From positions 1-60,068 of IMG/VR virus record IMGVR_UViG_3300015371_000037: DNA of 60,068 nucleotides; one strand, given 5' to 3'. The notes beneath the pieces are model-generated. The model was given only the letters and a program-made list of their open reading frames with translations, did not search any database and was not told the DNA's origin. Numbering within the stretch: the stretch's first letter is position 1; every line of letters starts with the position of its first letter. A program made the translations under genes and the position numbers. This DNA comes from a virus. Positions 8,537 to 16,554 of the stretch are shown one piece after another.

Positions 8537-8857
8537 ATGGCCGAATACACACCTGAAGAGCGTATGCAACTACGTCTCTTGATCGGTGATGCGGAGGAGC
8601 CTTACACCTTCTCCGACACTGAGATTGACAACATGCTGACGGCGACGGATGGCGATGTACGGGCTGCCGCGTCCGGCTACTGGTACACCAAGGCCGTCAG
8701 CTACTCGGAGATGGTGGACATCAGCGAAGCCGGATCAAGCCGTAAGAACTCCGATTTGTTCAAGAATGCAATGGCTTTGGCACAGCAGTATGACGACAGC
8801 ACCGCTACCGGCGATGTTGCCGTGACCTCCACAACGCGCCGGATCGTTCGGAGGTAG
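8537..8857 (+). CDS. Head-tail adaptor (connector) protein
   Basis: The 106-residue, mostly helical product starts MAEYTPEERMQLRLLIGD and shows the alternating helices typical of the HK97 gp6 / SPP1 gp15 adaptor family that docks below the portal. Position supports this: first gene after the capsid block and followed by stopper, tail completion and terminator genes in the canonical order. Confidence 0.75.
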   Translation: MAEYTPEERMQLRLLIGDAEEPYTFSDTEIDNMLTATDGDVRAAASGYWYTKAVSYSEMVDISEAGSSRKNSDLFKNAMALAQQYDDSTATGDVAVTSTTRRIVRR

Positions 8858-8859
8858 CC

Positions 8860-9216
8860 ATGACTGAGGAAGAAGTCATGCGCAAGCAGACCAAGAGATT
8901 CATCGCCGTCTATCCCAAGGACATCTCGCTCCAGCGAGCCGACATGGTGTCCGATGGATCTGGCGGTGTGAAGGCAACCTTGACCACCTTGCCGGCGCAG
9001 ACCTTCCGACAGATCACCCAGCCGACCAACACCCAAGTCTTCCGCCGGACGATCGATGGGCAGGAGGTCACACCAGACTTCGTGCTGCTTGGTGAGTTCG
9101 ATGTGGACGTCAAGAACGGCGATTGGTACATGGCCGGAGGTCTCAAGTACGAAGTTGTCTATGTGCGTGATGATCGCCGTTATGAGACTTGGGCTGAGGT
9201 GGCGTTCCGTGGCTAA
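8860..9216 (+). CDS. Head closure (stopper) protein
   Basis: The 118-residue product is beta-rich (VTPDFVLLGEFDVDVKNGDWYMAGG then YEVVYVRDDR), matching the SPP1 gp16-like stopper fold that seals the filled head. GGAGG lies just upstream of ATG 8860. It follows the adaptor by two bases and overlaps the next gene by eight. An internal ATG at 8878 is a less likely start. Confidence 0.75.
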   Translation: MTEEEVMRKQTKRFIAVYPKDISLQRADMVSDGSGGVKATLTTLPAQTFRQITQPTNTQVFRRTIDGQEVTPDFVLLGEFDVDVKNGDWYMAGGLKYEVVYVRDDRRYETWAEVAFRG

Positions 9217-9577
9217 TGACGGCATCTCGTGGAGCGGAACGTTGTCTGGCAACCTCAACACCTTCGGGGCAAAGACGAAGGCACGCATGGTTGCCGTTGC
9301 CAAGTACGCCGCACCGCAGATCCAGTCGGACATGCGTAGCAACGCGCCATGGGAAGACCAGACCGGCAACGCCCGCAACGGTCTCTTCGCCAAGGAGCAG
9401 ATATCGACCAACCGTGTCGACATCGTGCTCTATCACTCAGTCCCGTATGGGATCTGGCTGGAGCTTCGCTGGTCGGGCAAGTACGCCATCATCACGCCTT
9501 CCCTTGCAAAGTGGGCTCCGAAGGTCATGGCTTTGGTCTCGAAGTCTTTGTTTGATCAGCACGCTCCGGAGGGATGA
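9209..9577 (+). CDS. Tail completion protein, HK97 gp10-like
   Basis: GTG 9209 gives a 122-residue product (MANDGISWSG) overlapping the stopper stop by eight bases; upstream in-frame starts would overlap far too much. The motif SNAPWEDQTGNARNGLF followed by VPYGIWLELRWSGKY is characteristic of the HK97 gp10 / tail completion family. It joins the tail tube to the head closure complex. Confidence 0.85.
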   Translation: MANDGISWSGTLSGNLNTFGAKTKARMVAVAKYAAPQIQSDMRSNAPWEDQTGNARNGLFAKEQISTNRVDIVLYHSVPYGIWLELRWSGKYAIITPSLAKWAPKVMALVSKSLFDQHAPEG

Positions 9578-9990
9578 TGGGACTACGCAAGAGGATCTAT
9601 GAGGCCGTGACGACGGCCGCAACCGGCATCCCTGACGGCTCGGTGTTCTCCCCTGGTGCGACCGGCAAGGCCGTCGCCGGAGACTCGCCAAGCCGACCGT
9701 TCATCGTCATTCGGTTCCAGCCGGAGCAACCTGGTGTCCTGCCCCATTTCCCTGTGACGCAGCGACGCTGGAATGCTTGGGTGCATGATGATCAGGGCAC
9801 CATGGACAATATCGATCTCGCCGTGGACGCACTCAAGAAGGAGATCCCCACGCTTCTGTTCGGTGACGGCGACGGAGTGCGGATCATCGAGACCGTTTGG
9901 GAGGGTGTGTTTGCAGACGGTTATGACGACCATTACGGGACCACGGTGACGTATGTGGACTTCATGACCACGTACCGTGCCATTCCGTAG
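9574..9990 (+). CDS. Tail terminator protein
   Basis: The 138-residue product has the size, position and alpha/beta pattern of lambda gpU-like tail terminators: an N-terminal helix (RKRIYEAVTT), then strands FIVIRFQPEQP and RRWNAWVHDD, then a helix AVDALKKEI. It overlaps the tail completion gene by four bases. It would cap the tail tube when the length set by the tape measure is reached. Confidence 0.75.
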   Translation: MMGLRKRIYEAVTTAATGIPDGSVFSPGATGKAVAGDSPSRPFIVIRFQPEQPGVLPHFPVTQRRWNAWVHDDQGTMDNIDLAVDALKKEIPTLLFGDGDGVRIIETVWEGVFADGYDDHYGTTVTYVDFMTTYRAIP

Positions 9991-10017
9991 GATTTACGCC
10001 CAAGGAAGGAGTCCAAG

Positions 10018-10326
10018 ATGGCGGATGTGAAGGTTCGGTACAAGGGGATGAGCGATGTGCGCATCCTTCCGGCCGACCAGTTGAAGGAACGTGGGGTCAA
10101 GGGCATCGATGAGGATCTGGTGTTCGGCCCCAACAACATGTGGGCCCAGACCGTTCCGATGTCGGATGAACTGGAGGCGATTCTCAGGCAGGATGGGGCT
10201 TTCTCCATCGAGCCGGTGACCGACTCCGGAGAACCCGGCGACGAAGTGGTGACGGCGACCGGCGAGGATGACACCGGCAACACGGTGGTCATGCCTGACG
10301 GCCAGATCGACACCAAGAAGGAGTGA
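10018..10326 (+). CDS. Unknown acidic protein, 102 residues
   Basis: The product starts MADVKVRYKGMSDVRILPADQL and has an acidic C-terminal half (GEPGDEVVTATGEDDTG). AAGGAAGGAG precedes the ATG. Proteins of this shape are frequent just before the major tail protein in actinophages; no function is known. It overlaps the following zinc protein by four bases (GTGA). Confidence 0.7.
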   Translation: MADVKVRYKGMSDVRILPADQLKERGVKGIDEDLVFGPNNMWAQTVPMSDELEAILRQDGAFSIEPVTDSGEPGDEVVTATGEDDTGNTVVMPDGQIDTKKE

Positions 10327-10532
10327 CCGTGGAACTGCGCTGCGGCAACAAGATGCACGGGAGGCTCACTGACAACGGGCTTCTCGAAGTCATGTGCGGC
10401 AGCAAGTTCTGCGGGAAGAAGCCGGGTGTGGTAGTTCTCCATCGGTTCAATGTCGAGACCGGCGAACTGGTCGAGACCTTGAGGTTCAAGGACACGCCAA
10501 ACGTCAACAAAAGAAGCAGGAGGGTTGCCTGA
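10323..10532 (+). CDS. Small Com-like zinc-binding protein
   Basis: The 69-residue product has spaced cysteines, LRCGNKMHG ... LEVMCGSKFCG, then VVVLHRFN, the pattern of small single-zinc treble-clef or ribbon proteins. GTG 10323 overlaps the upstream stop; GTG 10329 is an alternative start. It lies directly ahead of the major tail protein. It may be regulatory, as Com is in phage Mu, but that is only analogy. Confidence 0.65.
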   Translation: MTVELRCGNKMHGRLTDNGLLEVMCGSKFCGKKPGVVVLHRFNVETGELVETLRFKDTPNVNKRSRRVA

Positions 10533-11077
10533 TGGCCACTGAGGCTCTGCCTTACGGTCTGCGCCAGGTCAAGCTCACGCCGTACAGCGATGCGAAGGCC
10601 ACAACGCTCGGATCGTCGGCCCCGTATCCCGTCGCTCGCACGCTGAGCTTCGAGGAAGCGGAGGACTTCGAGGAACTGCGCGGTGACGACAAGGTTGTCG
10701 CCATCCGTGGCAAGGGTGCTTCGGTGAACTGGGAGATGGAGAATGGCGGTCTGTCACTGCCATCCTACAAGACCATGGCGGGTGGGACTTTGACCACCAC
10801 CGGCGTCACGCCCAACACCGTGTCCACCTACAAGAAGAAGGTCACCGACCAGCGCCCGTACTTCAAGGGCGAAGGCCAGTCGATCAACGATGACGGTGGA
10901 GACTTCCACGGCATCCTGTACAAGGCTCGTGCTTCGGACTCGCTCTCCGGCGAGATGGCCGATGGCACGTTCTGGCTCACAAGCGCGAGCGGTTCGGCGT
11001 TGCCGGCCACGCTGAGTGGGAACATCGACACCTTGTACGACTTCGTACTCAACGAGACGGTCACCGCGATCGCCTGA
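10532..11077 (+). CDS. Major tail protein
   Basis: ATG 10532 follows AGGAGG, while an open frame upstream to 10394 would overlap another gene. The 181-residue product is beta-rich with motifs ARTLSFEEAEDFEEL and DGGDFHGILYKARASD, typical of siphovirus tail tube proteins. It is followed by the chaperone pair and the tape measure gene, the standard order. Confidence 0.85.
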   Translation: MATEALPYGLRQVKLTPYSDAKATTLGSSAPYPVARTLSFEEAEDFEELRGDDKVVAIRGKGASVNWEMENGGLSLPSYKTMAGGTLTTTGVTPNTVSTYKKKVTDQRPYFKGEGQSINDDGGDFHGILYKARASDSLSGEMADGTFWLTSASGSALPATLSGNIDTLYDFVLNETVTAIA

Positions 11078-11110
11078 TCCACCTCACCATCGGAGTCCTA
11101 GGAGACCAGA

Positions 11111-11704
11111 ATGGCAGCAACAAGCGCACGACAGTGGAAGAAGACCCAGAAGGGCGAACTTGAGCTCACGTTGCCGTCCGGCAACGTTTGCCTCGTTCGT
11201 CGGCTCCGGCCGGAAGCCTTCCTGGAGTCCGGTTTGATTCCGGACACCCTCAGTGACATCATCTCGAAGGCCATCAAGGCCAAGAAGGGCTTGCCTCCGA
11301 AGGCTATGGAGGAGATGACCAAGGACCCAACAGCCTTGAAGAAGGGCTTGTTGATGATGGACCAGGTCCTCTGCTACGTGGTGATGGAGCCGGACGTTCA
11401 GATGCCGCCGACTTGCGGTGTGCTCATCGAGGACAAGCCGTGCGGTGAGTATGTCGACACCGTCGACAACCGGCACACCGATCCGACCAACGAGCACCAC
11501 CATGTTTTCATGGAGGATGCACGAGACGACGACACTCTGTACGCGGATGACGTCGACATCACCGACAAGTCATTCATCTTCCAGTTCGCTCTCGGAGGCA
11601 CCGCTGATCTGGAGCGATTTCGTCAAGAACTCAACAGCGGTGTGGGGTCTGTATCAGACGGCGAAGCTGTACCGAACAAGACCAAGCGAACTCGCAAGCG
11701 TTAG
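11111..11704 (+). CDS. Tail assembly chaperone, short form (G)
   Basis: The 197-residue product begins MAATSARQWKKTQKGELELTLPS, has LVRRLRPEAFLESGLIPDTL in the middle, and ends in a FQFALGGTADLERFR segment plus a basic tail. This is the usual form of the actinophage gpG chaperone, which binds the tape measure. The downstream +1 frame stays open and encodes a T-like extension, so this is likely the unshifted product. Confidence 0.85.
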   Translation: MAATSARQWKKTQKGELELTLPSGNVCLVRRLRPEAFLESGLIPDTLSDIISKAIKAKKGLPPKAMEEMTKDPTALKKGLLMMDQVLCYVVMEPDVQMPPTCGVLIEDKPCGEYVDTVDNRHTDPTNEHHHVFMEDARDDDTLYADDVDITDKSFIFQFALGGTADLERFRQELNSGVGSVSDGEAVPNKTKRTRKR

Positions 11705-11939
11705 CGACCCCTGGGCAGCGTACTGCCTGGACAATGCGGTCGCACTCTTCGGATCGTCTCTGGAAGCGGAGCTAGAGGCTGTGGAGGGCAAGAATGCCCA
11801 AGAGATCAACGGGAAACGGAGGAGACTGATGGACAAGTGGCTCGATGTCCCGCAGCGCTTCCGCTCGCCCGTCGCAGCAACGAAGCGTCGTGAGGGCGAA
11901 GGTGTCGAGGAGTTCGTGCAGCGAGGAGGCATCACCTAA
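11111..11939 (+). CDS. Tail assembly chaperone, frameshifted form (GT)
   Basis: The reading frame shifts +1 relative to G. The shifted frame gives a T-like sequence, VWGLYQTAKLYRTRPSEL ... DPWAAYCLDNAVALFGSS, that ends at 11939, one base into the tape measure start. It has no good start codon of its own. One candidate site is GTG GGG T at 11642-11648 (GGG slipping to GGT), giving about 275 residues. A slip nearer 11585 is also possible, because both frames look protein-like between about 11590 and 11650. Confidence 0.65.
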
Positions 11940-14572
11940 TGTCCTATAACCTGGGGACTGCTGAAGGCACAATTGTCCTTAACTACAACGGGAAGGGTGC
12001 CGACAAGGCCAAGCAGGACGTTGATGAGCTTGGCAAGCGGAGTGCCCGTTCATCCGAAGCTCTCAGCAAGGTCGGCACAGTCTCAGCAGTCGCCGGGGCA
12101 GCAGTTGCTGCGGGTATTGGCCTAGCAGTCAAGTCCGCTGCCGACTTCGAGCAGCGGATGTCCGCCGTCAAGGCCGTGTCCGGCGCGAGCCAGAAGGAGA
12201 TGGATCAGCTCAGCGCCAAGGCTCTCCAGCTGGGCAAGGACACCTCCTTCAGCGCCACGGAAGCAGCACAGGCGATTGAGGAACTGGTCAAGTCTGGTGT
12301 CTCCGTCCCTGATGTGATGAATGGTGCGGCGGATGCCACCGTCGCACTCGCCGCAGCTGGTGAGGTCTCCCTCCCTGAGGCTGCGAAGATCGCATCGAAC
12401 GCGATGAACCAGTTCCAGCTTTCGGCCCAGGACATGCCGAAGGTAGCCGACCTCATCGCCGGTGCTGCGAACGCTTCTGCCATTGACGTCACAGACTTCG
12501 GGATGTCGCTGTCCCAGGCCGGAGCCGTGGCCCATCTGGTCGGCGCGAGCTTCGATGACACGGCAGCCGCGATCGCTCTTATGGGCAACGCGGGCATCAA
12601 GGGCTCTGACGCCGGTACATCGCTGAAGACGATGCTGAGCAACCTTCAGCCGCAGACCAAGAAGCAAGCAACGCTCATGAAGGAACTGGGCATCATCACG
12701 AAGGATGGTACCAACCAATTCTTCGATGCCCAGGGCAAGTTGAAGTCCTTCGCTGACATCGCGCAGATCCTCCAGACTTCCCTCAAGGGAGCGACGGCTG
12801 CCCAGAAGCAGCAAGCACTCTCGACCATCTTTGGATCGGACGCGATCCGGGCTGCGGCGATCTTCACCCAAGAGGGTGCCAAGGGCTTCAATGACATGTC
12901 GGCCGCGATGAACAAGGTCAAGGCGGCCGATGTAGCGAAGACGAGACTTGATAACTTCAAGGGCTCTCTGGAGCAGATGAAGGGATCGCTGGAGACGGCT
13001 GGGATCGTCATCGGCCAGATCCTTTTGCCGGCTCTACGGCAGATCGTTGACGCCGTCACATCCGTGCTCAATGTCTTCTTGAACCTTGATCAGACGACGC
13101 AGCAGCTGATCCTTGGTATTACTGGGATTGTCGGCGTTGCACTACTTGTGGCGGCCGGATTCATCAAGATCATCCTCACCATCCAGAAGGTCGTTGAGAT
13201 CCTGAAGGTGCTGCGCCTCGCCTTCGCCTCAACGTGGGTGGCTGCGCTCGGGCCGATTGGGCTGATCGTCATCGCCATTGCTGCGGTCGTGGCGATCGTC
13301 ATCCTTCTGTGGAAGAAGTCGGAGACCTTCCGCAGCATCGTGCTGGGCGTCTGGAACGCGATCTTGACTGCGGTCCAAGCCGTCGTGACCTTCTTCACCG
13401 GCACAGTAGTCCCAGCATTCCAAGCAGTTTGGGCTGGTATCGTCGCAGGGCTCCAGGCAGTTGGATCCTTCTTTGCCTCAGTTTGGAACGGATTCGTAGG
13501 CGTCGTCACCGCAGTGGTGAATGTTATCAAGACGATTATCACCACCTATGTGAACATCTGGAAGACCATCATCATGGCCGTCCTGGGTGTCCTGCTTGGT
13601 TGGTGGAAGACCTTCTGGGGGATCTTCGGCGGAATCATCACTGCTGCCTTCAATCTGATTGTCCAGATCATCAAGCTCGCTGTGGCTCTCTGGACATTGA
13701 TCATCAACACCGCGTTGAAGGCGATCCAGGCCGTTGTTAAGGCAGTCACCAACGCGATTGTCGCTCAGTTCAAGGCATGGGCGAGCTTGATCAAGTCGGT
13801 CGTGACGACAGCGTGGAACGCGATCAAGGCCGTCACCACCTCCGTGTGGAATGCCATCAAGGCTGTGACATCGACAGTCTGGAACGCCATAAAGACTGTT
13901 GTTATCACGGCTGCCAACGCGCTCAAGGGTCCGGTCTCTGCCGCAGTCAACGCCGTCAAGTCTGTGCTCACTAGTGCTTGGAATGCTGTGAAGTCTGTGA
14001 CTTCGAGCATCTGGAACTCGTTGAGCGGAGTCGTTAGCGGCGCACTCAACAAGGTGCTCTCGACCGTGAGCGGCATCGTCAGCCGGATCAAGGGTGTGTT
14101 CGCCGGAGCCGGTAGCTGGTTGTACAACGCCGGACGGAACATCATCCAAGGTCTACTCAATGGCATCGAATCCCTCATCAATTCTGTGACTTCCAAGCTC
14201 AAGGCACTCACCGACAAGATCCCGAAGGTTAAGGGACCGGAGCAGCGAGACAAGAAGCTGCTTCAGCCGGCAGGTAAGTGGATCATGGAAGGATTCATCA
14301 AGGAGTTGGACAAGGGCATCGTTGCGGCGCTCCGAACTCTCAGCAGTGCAACAGACATGATCCCCGACACCATCACCGCCAAGCAGGTTGCGACGGTTAT
14401 GCCTGCGACCGGTCTGAGCGCGGCTGCGAGTCTCGTGAGCGCTGCTCCGGCCACACCTCCGGTAGCGACTGGACCGACTATCAACCTCACCACGTACAAC
14501 CCCGTCGGCAAGCCCGCTGTCGAGGAACTCAGTGAACAGGCGACTCGCCTTGCATCGTTGGGAGTTTTGTGA
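11939..14572 (+). CDS. Tape measure protein
   Basis: The 877-residue product is the second longest tail gene product. It has a TP901-type core (residues 50-380, with DFEQRMSAVKAVSGAS and FSATEAAQAIEELVKSGVS), hydrophobic membrane-like segments (about 395-460 and 490-570), and 11-residue Trp-phased helical repeats (about 620-700). Length sets the tail: at roughly 1.5 angstrom per residue this implies a tail near 130 nm. It starts inside the GT stop (TAATG). Confidence 0.92.
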   Translation: MSYNLGTAEGTIVLNYNGKGADKAKQDVDELGKRSARSSEALSKVGTVSAVAGAAVAAGIGLAVKSAADFEQRMSAVKAVSGASQKEMDQLSAKALQLGKDTSFSATEAAQAIEELVKSGVSVPDVMNGAADATVALAAAGEVSLPEAAKIASNAMNQFQLSAQDMPKVADLIAGAANASAIDVTDFGMSLSQAGAVAHLVGASFDDTAAAIALMGNAGIKGSDAGTSLKTMLSNLQPQTKKQATLMKELGIITKDGTNQFFDAQGKLKSFADIAQILQTSLKGATAAQKQQALSTIFGSDAIRAAAIFTQEGAKGFNDMSAAMNKVKAADVAKTRLDNFKGSLEQMKGSLETAGIVIGQILLPALRQIVDAVTSVLNVFLNLDQTTQQLILGITGIVGVALLVAAGFIKIILTIQKVVEILKVLRLAFASTWVAALGPIGLIVIAIAAVVAIVILLWKKSETFRSIVLGVWNAILTAVQAVVTFFTGTVVPAFQAVWAGIVAGLQAVGSFFASVWNGFVGVVTAVVNVIKTIITTYVNIWKTIIMAVLGVLLGWWKTFWGIFGGIITAAFNLIVQIIKLAVALWTLIINTALKAIQAVVKAVTNAIVAQFKAWASLIKSVVTTAWNAIKAVTTSVWNAIKAVTSTVWNAIKTVVITAANALKGPVSAAVNAVKSVLTSAWNAVKSVTSSIWNSLSGVVSGALNKVLSTVSGIVSRIKGVFAGAGSWLYNAGRNIIQGLLNGIESLINSVTSKLKALTDKIPKVKGPEQRDKKLLQPAGKWIMEGFIKELDKGIVAALRTLSSATDMIPDTITAKQVATVMPATGLSAAASLVSAAPATPPVATGPTINLTTYNPVGKPAVEELSEQATRLASLGVL

Positions 14573-15447
14573 TGGCGACGACAAGTGCCTATCCGGTCAC
14601 TATCGACGGCGTGCGCCTCGATTCACACGCCTACAACATCGAGACCAAGGATGGACGGGACCTTGGTGCGGCGCTCGCCGGAGAGAACATCGACACCGGT
14701 ATGCGAGATGGTGTGATCTGGACGCCCAACAAGAAGGTCGGGCAAGGACGAATTGTCTTGCAGATGTGGGTTACCGGTGCTGACGCCGAAGGCTTCGTGC
14801 CCACCGACAACTACAAGCAATACCGTGACAACCTGGACTTCCTCCGGCGTGTGTTCGGCGTGACGCATCGTCTCCTCGATGTGCGCATACAGCTTGACAC
14901 GATTGGCACGAAGCGGCAGGCGTTGTGCGAGGTCGGCGCGGTGATTGATCCGTCGATGATCAGCAACTTCCCCTACACCGCCAAGATGACCGTTGAGCTC
15001 ATCATCATCGGCGGGTTCTGGCAGGATGCTGCGGACACCAACTATGACAGCAATATCGGCCTTGCTGCGAACACAGATATCAACCTGTCGGCCTTCGCTC
15101 CGGCGACGGCTCCCATGCGGGATCTCTGGGTTGTTGTTGACGGACCAGCGACCAACCCGAAGGTCATCGACAACCGGAATGGCCATTATGTCCAGTACAA
15201 CGGGACCGTAGGCAACACGCTACAGTGGGTGGTCGATACGACGCAGTGGACCTCCAAGACCGGTTCCGGCATCGCCTTCACCAACTCCGGAACTGATGTG
15301 TATGACAACACCGTGTTTGCGGGAGGTCATGCACCCAAGATGTTTGGGATCACGGCCGATCCGCTGGGCCCGCAGATTCGCATTGAAGGTTCCTCGTTCG
15401 GCGCCAATACACGGCTTCGTGTCCGTGGCAAGCTCAAGTACCTGTAA
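14572..15447 (+). CDS. Distal tail protein, Dit-like
   Basis: ATG 14572 overlaps the tape measure stop. The 291-residue product opens with YPVTIDGVRLDSHAYNIETKDG, has RDNLDFLRRVFG, and ends in a galectin-like C-terminal beta domain (VVVDGPATNPKVIDN ... NGHYVQYNG). This is the Dit architecture that forms the hexameric hub at the tail end, and its position right after the tape measure agrees. Confidence 0.8.
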   Translation: MATTSAYPVTIDGVRLDSHAYNIETKDGRDLGAALAGENIDTGMRDGVIWTPNKKVGQGRIVLQMWVTGADAEGFVPTDNYKQYRDNLDFLRRVFGVTHRLLDVRIQLDTIGTKRQALCEVGAVIDPSMISNFPYTAKMTVELIIIGGFWQDAADTNYDSNIGLAANTDINLSAFAPATAPMRDLWVVVDGPATNPKVIDNRNGHYVQYNGTVGNTLQWVVDTTQWTSKTGSGIAFTNSGTDVYDNTVFAGGHAPKMFGITADPLGPQIRIEGSSFGANTRLRVRGKLKYL

Positions 15448-15456
15448 GGAGACAAG

Positions 15457-16554
15457 ATGCCCACCGGATACCCAGCCGCCATCGACAACTTCACCGATCC
15501 GGCTCCGACCGACAACCTCAACACCGCTGCTGTTCTTCACAGTAGCCTTCACACGAACGTCAACGATGCCATCAACGCCATCGAGACGGAGTTGGGCGTC
15601 AACCCAAAGGGTGCGGCGCTCTCTGTCGCAGCACGACTGTCGGCCATCGACTCGGCAATCAACGGCAAGATCAGCAGCACCTTCTTCCATGCCGCGTTTG
15701 GTGTTGCGACGCTGGACGGAAGCTCCATGTTGGTGGAGAATGTCGATGCGGGCAAGATCACCACCGGATCCATCAACGTTGCTCGCATCCCGAACCTCTC
15801 TGGCGCCAAGATCAACGGCACCGGCTCCGGAGGTGCGGCGATCCCAGTTGACGCCGTGCCGTCTCTTCCGACCTCGCAGATCACTAGCGGCACCTTTGCC
15901 ACCGCTCGCATCCCGAACCTCGATGCGTCCAAGATCACCACCGGCACAATCGATCCGGCCCGTCTGCCATCGAGCGTGACGGCGAACGCGAACAGTCGTG
16001 TCGTCGCGGACATAGCAGGCCGTGACGCGATTCCTTCCGGCGAGAGGGTGAACGGTCTGATCGTGACCGTCTTGTCGCCTCTCACCCAGTGGACGTGGCG
16101 AACGGACACAGGTGCGTGGAAGCAGACCGGCGCACCGGGATATCTCGATGAGCCGGACCTTGAGTTCACAGAGGCAACAGACCAGGTTGCATTCACATCC
16201 ACCACGCCGACTCCGGGCACCGCCAACTGCTTCCAAGCCTTCAACGGTCCGCAGTCCGGGCAGGTCTGGGTCGGCGTGCATGGCAACTTCGAGTCCAATC
16301 TGGTTGGGGCCATTGTCTACATTGGGTTTGAGGTTCGAACCGGCTCTGTTGCCGGCGGTGGATCGTCGGTCGTTGCGTTTGATTCTGACAAGACGATCGC
16401 CAACGGAAACACCACCAGAATCCTTTGCGGGGATGAGTGGTTGGTGACAGGCCTGACTCCGGGCACGGTGTATAACGCAAGGACGTTGCACATGATCACC
16501 AGTAGCAACGGCGACATCTTCAACCGTCGCGTGACTGTGAAGCCGGTTCACTGA
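15457..16554 (+). CDS. Minor tail or fibre protein with helical repeats
   Basis: The 365-residue product has an N-terminal ETELGVNPKG segment seen in many tail-fibre proteins, then repeated ITSGTFATARIPNLDASKI / ITTGTIDPARLPS units (about residues 90-175) characteristic of trimeric beta-prism or beta-helix fibre shafts, then a collar-like segment RDAIPSGERVNGLIV and a beta-sandwich C-terminus. It likely contributes to adsorption. Confidence 0.75.
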   Translation: MPTGYPAAIDNFTDPAPTDNLNTAAVLHSSLHTNVNDAINAIETELGVNPKGAALSVAARLSAIDSAINGKISSTFFHAAFGVATLDGSSMLVENVDAGKITTGSINVARIPNLSGAKINGTGSGGAAIPVDAVPSLPTSQITSGTFATARIPNLDASKITTGTIDPARLPSSVTANANSRVVADIAGRDAIPSGERVNGLIVTVLSPLTQWTWRTDTGAWKQTGAPGYLDEPDLEFTEATDQVAFTSTTPTPGTANCFQAFNGPQSGQVWVGVHGNFESNLVGAIVYIGFEVRTGSVAGGGSSVVAFDSDKTIANGNTTRILCGDEWLVTGLTPGTVYNARTLHMITSSNGDIFNRRVTVKPVH

